Positions 7,799 to 12,931 of a DNA stretch of 13,223 bases are shown here, in pieces. The DNA is taken from contig CAZASA010000062.1 in NCBI GenBank assembly GCA_964487685.1, positions 1 to 13,223 on the forward strand, read 5' to 3'. Under the pieces are notes generated by a model. It was not told the DNA's origin, searched no databases, and saw only the letters and a list, made by a program, of their open reading frames with translations. Origin of the DNA: JABDGZ01 sp964487685 (GTDB taxonomy: Bacteria > Omnitrophota > Gorgyraeia > Zapsychrales > Fredricksoniimonadaceae). The position numbers were made by a program, and so were the translations under genes. Each line of letters opens with the position of its first letter. Position 1 is the stretch's first letter.

Positions 7799-9614
7799 CG
7801 TTTCTAAATAGATTTGAAAAGTAAGTTCTAAATTTGATAGTAAGATTTTGGTACGGAGAGGTGGCCGAGTGGTTGAAGGCGCACGCCTGGAAAGCGTGTA
7901 GACGTCGAAAGGCGTCTCGAGAGTTCGAATCTCTCCTTCTCCGCCATTGATACCAATTCGAACCCTTGTGCTCATCATCCAGGAGCGCAAGGGTTTCGAT
8001 TTTTGTGTGTGCCACGTAATAAGGCTTGAAATCCTTCTCATGTCCCTCAAATAAGTGATAAAAGTCGGCTTCTTTGGATAAAACGGGTTCTAGTGACACA
8101 GGCCCTAATAGTTCTTTTAAAGCCTGGGCAGAGAGAACGGTGCCCTTGTTTAAGGTGTCACTAAAGCCTTCTAGCCTGTTTTTTAGCCATTCTGTAGGGG
8201 GCGCCTTAAAGTTGTTATTATTTTGAAATTCAAGGGATTCATTTTCATGCTTTAGATCCCCATCTCTTTTTTCTGCGTCTGCAAGGGCATCCGCCACCGT
8301 TTTAGAGAAATTGCCGGCTTTTATAAAGTTCATATAGTTTTGTATTTCAGCTTGAATTTTCTCAATCTTGCTTCTATTTAATTTTAATTGCTCCGGAACC
8401 GTATTTAGGATTTTTGCGGCCAGTTTTTCGACATTTTGGTAGACGTAATCAAGGTTCTCAACTGTCAGAATTTTTTCTCTTAGATCTTGAAGGATATGTT
8501 CTTCGACCTTTTTGCGGGGAATAAGCAGTGTATTTGTACAGGTTTTCCGTTTGGCGTTGTAGCATCCGTAATATCCGCTTGATTTACCGCTGACAAGAAC
8601 AATGGCTCCTTCGCACAGGCTGCATTTCATAAGCCCGGAAAAGAGGTGGGTGGGGCTGGTATGAACATAGCTTTTTTGTTTATAGAAACCTTCTTTTTTG
8701 GGGCTTACTGGCCATGTGCCCTGGGTTTCTTTTAAGCGTGTTTGTGTTTTGTCCCAGGTCTCTTTGTCGATTATTATGAGATCTTCTCTAAAGAATGTCA
8801 TTTGTTCCTGGAGCGGACGTTTAAACTGCTTTGGTCTTCCGGATAAAGGGTCGTGAACAACTTTTGATTTTCTCCAGTTCCATTGCCCTATATATTTTTC
8901 GTTTCTTACAATTCTTGAGATGTTTGAGTTGTTCCAGCCGTTTTTACGACCCTTTTTGGTAGGGACTTTCTCCGTATTGAGATCAATAACGATCTTGTGG
9001 ATGCTTTTCCCCGATATAAAATCGCGGAATATACGCTTTATTATTTCTGCCTCCTCAGGATTTATAACATGTATTTTTCCTTCATATTTTGGCTGACCGC
9101 GTTTATTTAGTTTCAGTTCGCCTTGTGGTTTGGTGTAATAACCGTATACATTCTCACCGGCACTGAATCCCCGGAGTTTTTGTCCTTCAAGGCCACGTAT
9201 AGTTTTCTTGCTCAGATCATCTAGATAAAGCTCATTAATAAGTCCACGGATTTGGATGCCAAGTTTAGAGTTTGCATCATCGGTAACTATCCCATCTGAT
9301 ACAGAAATAAGCTTAACTTGATGGAAGTTGAATTTAAGGACAAGGGTAAGCATTTGATGATTGCTTCTCGACAGGCGGGAGAGATCATCAACAACAACAG
9401 CTTCAAATTCTTTATTCTCCATTGCCTTTTCAAGGGCTTGGAGGCCGGGGCGGGTGATGAGAGCGCCAGATGTGGCTTCATCAACAAAGAAATGTTTTTC
9501 ATCTGTGGTTATGCCATTATTGGAGCAATATTTCTTACAAACACGGACCTGGTCATCAATGCTTTTCTCGCTTTGGTTCTCAGATGAATATCGAGCATAA
9601 ATGGCTGCACGCAT
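7773..9614 (-). CDS. Large serine recombinase (site-specific integrase)
   Basis: A 613-residue enzyme that cuts and rejoins DNA at short attachment sites through a phosphoserine bond. An N-terminal resolvase domain (1 to about 140) has YARYS with the likely nucleophile S10 and DDLSRLSR with R80 and R83. A recombinase domain follows (about 148-270), then a zinc ribbon with C331, C334, C351 and C359, and coiled-coil segments (about 395-465). The last part is odd: residues 557-587, starting WRRRRDSNSRDAF, are the antisense translation of the whole tRNA-Ser gene, and the stop lies 82 bases beyond the tRNA. The protein proper probably ends near residue 556. AAGGA precedes the ATG at good spacing and overlaps the end of the small upstream ORF, indicating translational coupling. 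The catalytic domain looks intact. Confidence 0.92.
   Translation of the reverse strand: MRAAIYARYSSENQSEKSIDDQVRVCKKYCSNNGITTDEKHFFVDEATSGALITRPGLQALEKAMENKEFEAVVVDDLSRLSRSNHQMLTLVLKFNFHQVKLISVSDGIVTDDANSKLGIQIRGLINELYLDDLSKKTIRGLEGQKLRGFSAGENVYGYYTKPQGELKLNKRGQPKYEGKIHVINPEEAEIIKRIFRDFISGKSIHKIVIDLNTEKVPTKKGRKNGWNNSNISRIVRNEKYIGQWNWRKSKVVHDPLSGRPKQFKRPLQEQMTFFREDLIIIDKETWDKTQTRLKETQGTWPVSPKKEGFYKQKSYVHTSPTHLFSGLMKCSLCEGAIVLVSGKSSGYYGCYNAKRKTCTNTLLIPRKKVEEHILQDLREKILTVENLDYVYQNVEKLAAKILNTVPEQLKLNRSKIEKIQAEIQNYMNFIKAGNFSKTVADALADAEKRDGDLKHENESLEFQNNNNFKAPPTEWLKNRLEGFSDTLNKGTVLSAQALKELLGPVSLEPVLSKEADFYHLFEGHEKDFKPYYVAHTKIETLALLDDEHKGSNWYQWRRRRDSNSRDAFRRLHAFQACAFNHSATSPYQNLTIKFRTYFSNLFRNGEVLCMLP
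7814..7841 (+). promoter_or_regulatory. Possible promoter of the tRNA-Ser gene
   Basis: TTGAAA (7814-7819), 16 bases, then GATAGT (7836-7841), about 13 bases upstream of the mature tRNA 5' end. Spacing is acceptable and the -10 element is weak. No better candidate is visible in this gap. Confidence 0.35.
7855..7946 (+). tRNA. tRNA-Ser (anticodon GGA), CCA encoded
   Basis: A complete class II tRNA. The acceptor stem GGAGAGG (7855-7861) pairs with CTTCTCC (7936-7942) with one G-U pair. The anticodon stem is CACGC (7882-7886) and GCGTG (7894-7898) around loop CTGGAAA, giving anticodon GGA at 7889-7891. A long variable arm has stem AGACG (7900-7904) and CGTCT (7913-7917), as required for serine tRNA. 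The T arm is GAGAG (7919-7923), TTCGAAT and CTCTC (7931-7935). G7943 is the discriminator and CCA (7944-7946) is encoded. It decodes UCC and UCU. The whole gene is overlapped on the other strand by the recombinase reading frame. Confidence 0.97.
7961..8005 (+). terminator. Terminator-like hairpin 3' of tRNA-Ser
   Basis: AACCCTTGTGCTC (7961-7973) pairs with GAGCGCAAGGGTT (7983-7995): 13 pairs including one G-U, a 9-base loop, then a short gap and TTTTT (8000-8004). It lies 14 bases after the tRNA CCA and fits intrinsic termination of the tRNA transcript. The same DNA encodes the last residues of the recombinase before the tRNA-antisense tail. Confidence 0.65.
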
Positions 9615-9617
9615 AGA

Positions 9618-9839
9618 TTATCCTTTTGTGGCAAACAATTCGGGATGTTCCCGAGCGGTCTTACAGTATTCTTCTGCCAGTATCTGGCACAGAACATCCA
9701 GAATTTTTTGAACAGCAACAGAATCCTTCCAGGATAAATTTTTAATGTCGTTCCCAGCGCACTTATTGTCATTCCCGCGAAAGCGAAAATCCAATTTAAT
9801 AGGTGACTGTTCTTTTATGTCTGGTTGAAATGTTAACAT
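9618..9839 (-). CDS. Small ORF coupled to the recombinase, containing a repeat
   Basis: A 73-residue frame from the ATG at 9837-9839; a TTG four codons upstream is an alternative. The stop lies three bases before the recombinase start, and its last codons carry the recombinase ribosome site. The C-terminal half (SWKDSVAVQKILDVLCQILAEE, split here as residues about 36-57) is a plausible amphipathic helix and resembles short ORFs I have seen ahead of serine recombinases. The N-terminal half contains LDFRFRGND, the antisense reading of the palindromic repeat, so this part was probably acquired by repeat insertion. The original start may have been lost or lie inside. No clear Shine-Dalgarno precedes the ATG. 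Function unknown; it could be a recombinase accessory or directionality protein, which is speculation. Confidence 0.5.
   Translation of the reverse strand: MLTFQPDIKEQSPIKLDFRFRGNDNKCAGNDIKNLSWKDSVAVQKILDVLCQILAEEYCKTAREHPELFATKG
9768..9793. repeat. Diverged copy of the REP-like repeat
   Basis: Matches the unit at 245-270 in 24 of 26 positions; the changes GG to AA fall in the right stem arm and weaken the hairpin. It lies inside the small ORF upstream of the recombinase and keeps the frame open on the minus strand. Confidence 0.75.
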
Positions 9840-9859
9840 AGTTATTGCCAAAATTAATT

Positions 9860-9945
9860 TAAGGGTATATATTAAGTACCATAAGGTATATCTCTTCTAT
9901 TACCAGGTTACGTATAAATTATACCTTAAACGGAATAAAAGTCAA
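9860..9945. promoter_or_regulatory. Divergent control region: leftward promoter and operator-like repeats
   Basis: On the minus strand TTGACT (9945-9940), 16 bases, TATAAT (9923-9918) form a strong promoter toward the small ORF and recombinase. TAAGGTATA (9882-9890) and TATACCTTA (9920-9928) are perfect inverted copies, the second overlapping the -10 element. A near copy, TAAGGGTATAT, sits at 9860-9870. These are candidate binding sites for the adjacent Cro/CI-type regulator. No rightward promoter is convincing. Confidence 0.6.
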
Positions 9946-9961
9946 GTGTAATCTTATTATT

Positions 9962-10162
9962 ATGGATCTCAAAAAACTCGGTAAAAAGATTAAAGTTGCC
10001 AGGGTGGAGCAAGACCTCAATCAAACTGAATTCGCCAAGAAGATAGGCGCGAATCAAAAAAGCGTGTCTCTCTACGAAAATGGTATTGCAGAACCTTCTC
10101 TTAGCACGATGGATAAAATTGCCAAGGTATTAAAAAAACCCGTAGACCATTTTTTGCAATAA
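9962..10162 (+). CDS. Cro/CI-type (XRE) transcriptional regulator
   Basis: A 66-residue protein that is almost entirely one helix-turn-helix domain of the XRE/HTH_3 family: LGKKIKVARVEQDLNQTEF, then AKKIG (25-29) and the recognition helix around NQKSVSLYENG (31-41), closing with PSLSTMDKIAKVLKKPVDHFL. Single-domain proteins of this type act as dimers and usually repress their own and neighbouring promoters. It is divergent from the recombinase module and faces a promoter with TAAGGTATA repeats, so control of recombinase expression is the likely role (inferred). No Shine-Dalgarno is visible before the ATG, so translation may be weak or leaderless. Confidence 0.88.
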   Translation: MDLKKLGKKIKVARVEQDLNQTEFAKKIGANQKSVSLYENGIAEPSLSTMDKIAKVLKKPVDHFLQ

Positions 10163-10256
10163 TCCTAGGTGTTTTTACCGGTTTCCTCAGTATTAAATCT
10201 TCAGCTAAATCTGATTTCAAATGTTCCCTAAACAAGCCATTCGCTGACCTTCCCTG

Positions 10257-10276
10257 TTATACCCTGGTACAATTGA
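10257..10276 (+). promoter_or_regulatory. 20-base motif upstream of the receiver gene (copy 1)
   Basis: TTATACCCTGGTACAATTGA; a copy with one change lies at 11650-11669 upstream of the BON gene. Here TACAAT (10268-10273) with TG two bases before it fits an extended -10 element, and CTGACC (10244-10249) could be a -35. A shared promoter or regulator site is inferred. The rest of the 247-base gap before the receiver gene holds the short leader-like ORF and nothing else I can name. Confidence 0.5.
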
Positions 10277-10334
10277 TTCATTTTGACTCTCTCCATAAAA
10301 TGCCGGTATAAAGTTAGAAAAATTAAATGTTATG

Positions 10335-10379
10335 AAGGAGGTGTTATATTTGTTAATTATCCATTGGTTTTTTAATTAG
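10335..10379 (+). other. Strong Shine-Dalgarno followed by a nine-codon ORF
   Basis: AAGGAGGTG (10335-10343) is close to perfect complement of the 16S rRNA tail. Eight bases after AAGGAGG is TTG (10350-10352), which opens (M)LIIHWFFN and stops at TAG (10377-10379). An ATG at 10332 would give 15 codons in the same frame but would itself overlap the ribosome site. It could be a leader peptide for the receiver gene or a chance match. Confidence 0.3.
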
Positions 10380-10409
10380 AAGACGTTCAATAAAGCTGGG
10401 GGGTGGGAG

Positions 10410-10841
10410 ATGCAAAATAGAATAGTAGCCATCATTGATGACAACCAGGATTCTCTTAAAGAGCTCGAAAAAATTCTAACAATGGCCGGTTATATAACAA
10501 TTTTGGTCGATGATATTTTGGGTGCCGTAGATACTGTAATCAATAATAAGCCGCATGTTATTTTAATGGAATTAAAAATGCCCCATAGAAATGGATTTGC
10601 GCTTGCCGATGCGATCAACAGGGTTTTTGGTACGAAGAAAATTCCGATCATCGCGATGTCAAATCTATTTAAAGATGAATTTAAATGGCTGATGGATTTT
10701 TGCGGAATAAAAAGATGGATTAAGAAACCATTTTTACCCCTTGATGTGATTTGGGCTGTAGAGAATGAGATGGAGGAAGATATTCAATGGGACATGGAAA
10801 GTGTAGGAATGGAATATGATACTCAAAAGTCATTTAAGTAA
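10410..10841 (+). CDS. Stand-alone receiver-domain protein with Asp-to-Glu at the phospho site
   Basis: A 143-residue protein made of one response-regulator receiver domain plus a short acidic tail; no DNA-binding or enzymatic output domain is present. The acidic pair D10-D11, switch residue S84 and K106 (KKPF) are conserved. The position that should be the phosphorylated aspartate (normally ILMDLKMP) reads ILMELKMP, with E54 encoded by GAA. Glutamate often mimics the phosphorylated state in this family, so the protein may be locked active or act as a phosphate-independent binding module; this is inference. A G-rich ribosome site (GGGGGGTGGGAG) precedes the ATG. The 3' end overlaps the next gene by 26 bases in another frame, suggesting co-translation. 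Confidence 0.85.
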   Translation: MQNRIVAIIDDNQDSLKELEKILTMAGYITILVDDILGAVDTVINNKPHVILMELKMPHRNGFALADAINRVFGTKKIPIIAMSNLFKDEFKWLMDFCGIKRWIKKPFLPLDVIWAVENEMEEDIQWDMESVGMEYDTQKSFK

Positions 10842-11229
10842 GATAGTTATGTTAGGCGTGGCAGGGATGGCATTTTTGACACAACCGATTCAGGCTTATG
10901 AAAGCGGATTGGAATTTAGATCGCCGTCTATGGGCACAGTCGCTTTAGGAACTGACGCTACAAGGTTTTTGATTACTGGTCCTCAAAAATATAATCACGA
11001 AGCCATTAACTTTAATTATCTTCCTAAAAAGGATGCGGAAGTGTCTCCACCTGATGGGGCTACAATTATGATCTCATCAGTACCTGTGATAATTCAGACT
11101 CAAGTGAGTAAAAATATTTTTATGGTCAATATCCCAAATGATAAAGGTGGATATTCAAGCGTGATGCTTCAAAAATCAGGCAATAGATTTATAGGATTAC
11201 CAGGAGAATTTCTTCCTGAAATTTCTTAA
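10816..11229 (+). CDS. Small exported protein of unknown family
   Basis: A 137-residue protein. Residues 1-27 form a Sec signal peptide: MILKSHLSK basic start, hydrophobic core IVMLGVAGMAFL, and cleavage expected after IQA before YES. No lipobox cysteine is present, so the mature part (about 110 residues) should be periplasmic or secreted. It is beta-rich in appearance, with Pro/Gly turns and a C-terminal stretch GGYSSVMLQKSGNRFIG that could be a small beta barrel such as an SH3-like fold. I do not recognise the family. It overlaps the receiver gene by 26 bases and so is probably expressed with it. GGAAT just ahead of the ATG is a weak ribosome site; coupling to the upstream gene may matter more. 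Confidence 0.75.
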   Translation: MILKSHLSKIVMLGVAGMAFLTQPIQAYESGLEFRSPSMGTVALGTDATRFLITGPQKYNHEAINFNYLPKKDAEVSPPDGATIMISSVPVIIQTQVSKNIFMVNIPNDKGGYSSVMLQKSGNRFIGLPGEFLPEIS

Positions 11230-11242
11230 GCATCTTAATTTT

Positions 11243-11605
11243 ATGGAGGTTTTCAAAGGGCCTATGATTGTAAAAACTGCAAAAGTGATTGTTGCAAGCA
11301 ATGAGAATTCTTTATGTGAATGTGCCTGTATCTGTGGTAAGGGTAAGTTTAAGGTGTCGTTCAGGATTTATGATAAGGGCAGGGAGGGGGTCGAGCATTT
11401 TTGGGAAATCAGCTGTATTCATTGTCGAGGACTTTATGATATCGAACAGAGAGGAAATTTGATAGGTGTTGTTAAGAAAACCGATGAAATACCTTGGGAA
11501 CATGAGGTTAAGGAAATGGGCAGGGTGAAATCAAAGAAATTATTTCATAAGCCCAAATTTATCAGAATAATTTATGAAATTAATGACGCTAATATAAGAA
11601 AGTGA
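11243..11605 (+). CDS. Cys-rich, probable zinc-binding protein, unknown family
   Basis: Up to 120 residues, soluble, with no signal peptide. Cysteines C25, C27, C29, C31 and C58, C61 (CxCxCxC and CxxC in ISCIHC) suggest one metal site between two short beta hairpins, zinc-ribbon-like. The C-terminal third is strongly basic (KSKKLFHKPKF), compatible with nucleic acid or protein contact. The start is uncertain. The ATG at 11243 has no ribosome site. One at 11264 (MIVKTAKV) has GGAGG 14 bases and AAGGG 3 bases upstream; neither spacing is ideal. I do not recognise the family. It follows the exported protein by 13 bases and probably belongs to the same transcript. Confidence 0.65.
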   Translation: MEVFKGPMIVKTAKVIVASNENSLCECACICGKGKFKVSFRIYDKGREGVEHFWEISCIHCRGLYDIEQRGNLIGVVKKTDEIPWEHEVKEMGRVKSKKLFHKPKFIRIIYEINDANIRK

Positions 11606-11758
11606 AACTGCTTACTTTATCTTTCCCGTCCTCGCAATAAAATGCAGCATTATACCCCGGTACAATTGAATTACTTCAACTCTTCCCTAGAATACAATTT
11701 AAGGATCTTTATTTACTTCATATGGTTACACGAGTGTTTAATAAGATTGGAGATGAAA
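11606..11758 (+). promoter_or_regulatory. Upstream region of the BON gene with the 20-base motif (copy 2)
   Basis: TTATACCCCGGTACAATTGA at 11650-11669 matches the element at 10257-10276 in 19 of 20 positions, and the following 18 bases still agree at about two thirds. TACAAT (11661-11666) could be a -10 element. The stretch is in frame with the BON gene, but the peptide it would add (MQHYTPVQLNYF) is not BON-like. TTGGAG (11747-11752) is the ribosome site that fixes the start downstream. Confidence 0.45.
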
Positions 11759-12067
11759 ATGAAAAAAGTAAGTGAGCAGGATTTTGAAGATACAAAGGCG
11801 TTAGGAGTGCTTAAGGATGATTTCAGGTTAAATACGACAGGGACAGATGACGACCTGTCTATAGATATTCAAGATGCTATCGACAGAGACACATCTTTAT
11901 CGCTTGTGACTAACAATATTCTAGTCAATGTTGAAGATGGAATTGTGACTTTAGAGGGTGATGTTTATAGAGAACAGGAAAAGATGATAGCAGGTGATCT
12001 CGCGGCAGTATTGGCTGGAGAGGATAATGTAAATAATTATTTACGGGTTGTAGGTAATGAGAATTAA
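11759..12067 (+). CDS. BON-domain protein
   Basis: A 102-residue protein from the ATG at 11759, chosen because GGAG lies six bases upstream; an ATG two codons earlier and one at 11642 are in the same frame. Residues about 35-100 (IQDAIDRDTSLS, NILVNVEDGIVTLEGDV, EQEKMIAGDLAAVLAGEDNVNNYLRV) match a single BON domain: the alpha-beta-beta-alpha-beta unit of OsmY and related stress proteins that binds membranes or other ligands. There is no signal peptide or transmembrane segment, so unlike OsmY it appears cytoplasmic. The N-terminal 30 residues are acidic and have no family I recognise. The neighbours (DUF6496-like, PfpI, DnaK) suggest a stress-response role. Confidence 0.85.
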   Translation: MKKVSEQDFEDTKALGVLKDDFRLNTTGTDDDLSIDIQDAIDRDTSLSLVTNNILVNVEDGIVTLEGDVYREQEKMIAGDLAAVLAGEDNVNNYLRVVGNEN

Positions 12068-12085
12068 AAATTGAAAGGTTTTAAT

Positions 12086-12244
12086 ATGACAAAAGAGAGC
12101 CCAAGATTTCAAGAAATTGTCCAAGAAGCCATGCATGAATATAAATGCGGAAAATTAAAAAGTGGTGTTAACGGTAAAGTTGTAAAGGACCAAAAGCAAG
12201 CCATTGCCATTGCACTATCCGAAGCTCGAAAAAGTGGGGAATAA
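12086..12244 (+). CDS. DUF6496-like small protein
   Basis: A 52-residue protein. MHEYKCGKLKSG (16-27) followed by VNGKVVKDQKQAIAIALSEARKSG is the pattern I know from DUF6496-type proteins, small basic polypeptides often seen near stress or phage genes, with no established function. AAAGG lies 7-8 bases ahead of the ATG. It sits 18 bases after the BON gene stop and one base before the next short gene, so the three are probably co-transcribed. Family assignment is from motif memory. Confidence 0.7.
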   Translation: MTKESPRFQEIVQEAMHEYKCGKLKSGVNGKVVKDQKQAIAIALSEARKSGE

Positions 12245-12245
12245 T

Positions 12246-12374
12246 ATGAAGAAAAGCCAAGGAAAGCAAGAAAGAAAAAGAAGGACATCAACACAGCAGC
12301 AAGGATTAAGGGGTTTAGGTGGACGCATTAAAGCACGGAATCGTCCGGAAGAAAGAAAAATAGATTATAAGTGA
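12246..12374 (+). CDS. 42-residue basic peptide, unknown
   Basis: The ATG follows the previous stop by one base, and GGGGA at the end of that gene gives a ribosome site 6 bases upstream. The 42-residue product is very rich in Lys and Arg (MKKSQGKQERKRRTSTQQQ, then GLRGLGGRIKARNRPEERK), with a central Gly-rich turn and no hydrophobic core: most likely a disordered nucleic-acid-binding peptide. It ends 20 bases before the PfpI gene. Not recognised as a family; reality rests on tight spacing and the ribosome site. Confidence 0.5.
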   Translation: MKKSQGKQERKRRTSTQQQGLRGLGGRIKARNRPEERKIDYK

Positions 12375-12394
12375 GTTAATAGAAAGAGGCAAAT

Positions 12395-12916
12395 ATGGCT
12401 AGGATAGCGGTTTTAATTGACAATAAATTTGAGGATTCAGAGTACAAAAAGCCAGCAACTGCTTATAAAAAAGCAAAACATGAGCTTGTGATACTGGGGG
12501 TTAAAAAAGGGACTGTTACAGGAGAAAATGGCGGCTTGAAGGTTAAAGTCGAAAAGGCCGTCACTGATGTATCTGCAGATTATTTTGACGCTCTATTTAT
12601 ACCCGGCGGGTATTCTCCGGACCAGTTGAGAAGTCATGATGAGGTGGTTACATTCGTCAAACAGTTTGCGGCAACAGGTAAACCTATTTTCTTTATTTGT
12701 CATGGTGCGCAATTATTAATCACTGCAGATATTTTAAAAGGCCGCAAAGTTACAGGCTGGAAGTCAATTATTCAGGATATCAAGAATGCCGGTGCTGAGT
12801 ATCTTGATCAAGAGGTGGTAGAAGATAAGAATTTTATTTCAAGCCGTTACCCGGCAGATATACCGGCATTTATAAAAGCTACATTAGCTAAACTTTCGAA
12901 CGTTTGGCATCAATAA
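12395..12916 (+). CDS. DJ-1/PfpI family protein (PfpI-like, YhbO/YraA type)
   Basis: A 173-residue protein matching the full length of PfpI-type DJ-1 superfamily members. IAVLIDNKFEDSEY carries the conserved acidic residue E13; FIPGGYSPDQLR (about 68-79) and the nucleophile elbow FICHGAQLL with C102 and adjacent H103 are present; the tail FISSRYPADIPAF is the usual conserved end. Members have been reported as proteases, deglycases or glyoxalase-like enzymes, and the true activity is debated; a protective role against protein or carbonyl damage is the common theme. AGAGGC precedes the ATG. It lies 15 bases upstream of the Hsp70 gene, consistent with a stress operon. Confidence 0.92.
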   Translation: MARIAVLIDNKFEDSEYKKPATAYKKAKHELVILGVKKGTVTGENGGLKVKVEKAVTDVSADYFDALFIPGGYSPDQLRSHDEVVTFVKQFAATGKPIFFICHGAQLLITADILKGRKVTGWKSIIQDIKNAGAEYLDQEVVEDKNFISSRYPADIPAFIKATLAKLSNVWHQ

Positions 12917-12931
12917 AAGGAGAAGATTTAT

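Larger units (their letters stand above)
7947..10162. mobile_element. Putative small integrative element at the tRNA-Ser 3' end
   Basis: A large serine recombinase abuts the 3' end of an intact tRNA gene and is accompanied by a small coupled ORF and a divergent Cro/CI-type regulator: an integration and control module without visible cargo. The left limit is placed at the base after the CCA. The right limit is arbitrary, set at the end of the regulator gene; I see no second copy of the tRNA 3' end in the window. Serine integrases need only a very short shared core, so lack of a long direct repeat is not evidence against it. It could also be a remnant. Confidence 0.4.

Noticed and set aside
7700..8050. 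Minus-strand 116-residue frame with GEGEIRTLETPFDVYTL-like sequence
   Set aside because: This is another antisense reading of the tRNA-Ser gene, a well-known source of spurious proteins. The other minus frame here belongs to the recombinase.
245..9793. CRISPR array suggested by two copies of the 26-base repeat
   Set aside because: The copies are 9.5 kb apart, each inside an open frame, with no regular spacing and no cas genes.
11642..11758. N-terminal extension of the BON protein from an ATG at 11642
   Set aside because: It would begin inside the conserved 20-base motif and has no ribosome site. The downstream ATG at 11759 has GGAG at good spacing and starts a normal BON-protein N-terminus.
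12109..12294. Minus-strand 61-residue hydrophobic frame
   Set aside because: Antisense of the DUF6496-like and basic-peptide genes; Lys/Arg-rich plus codons read as Phe/Ser-rich on the other strand.
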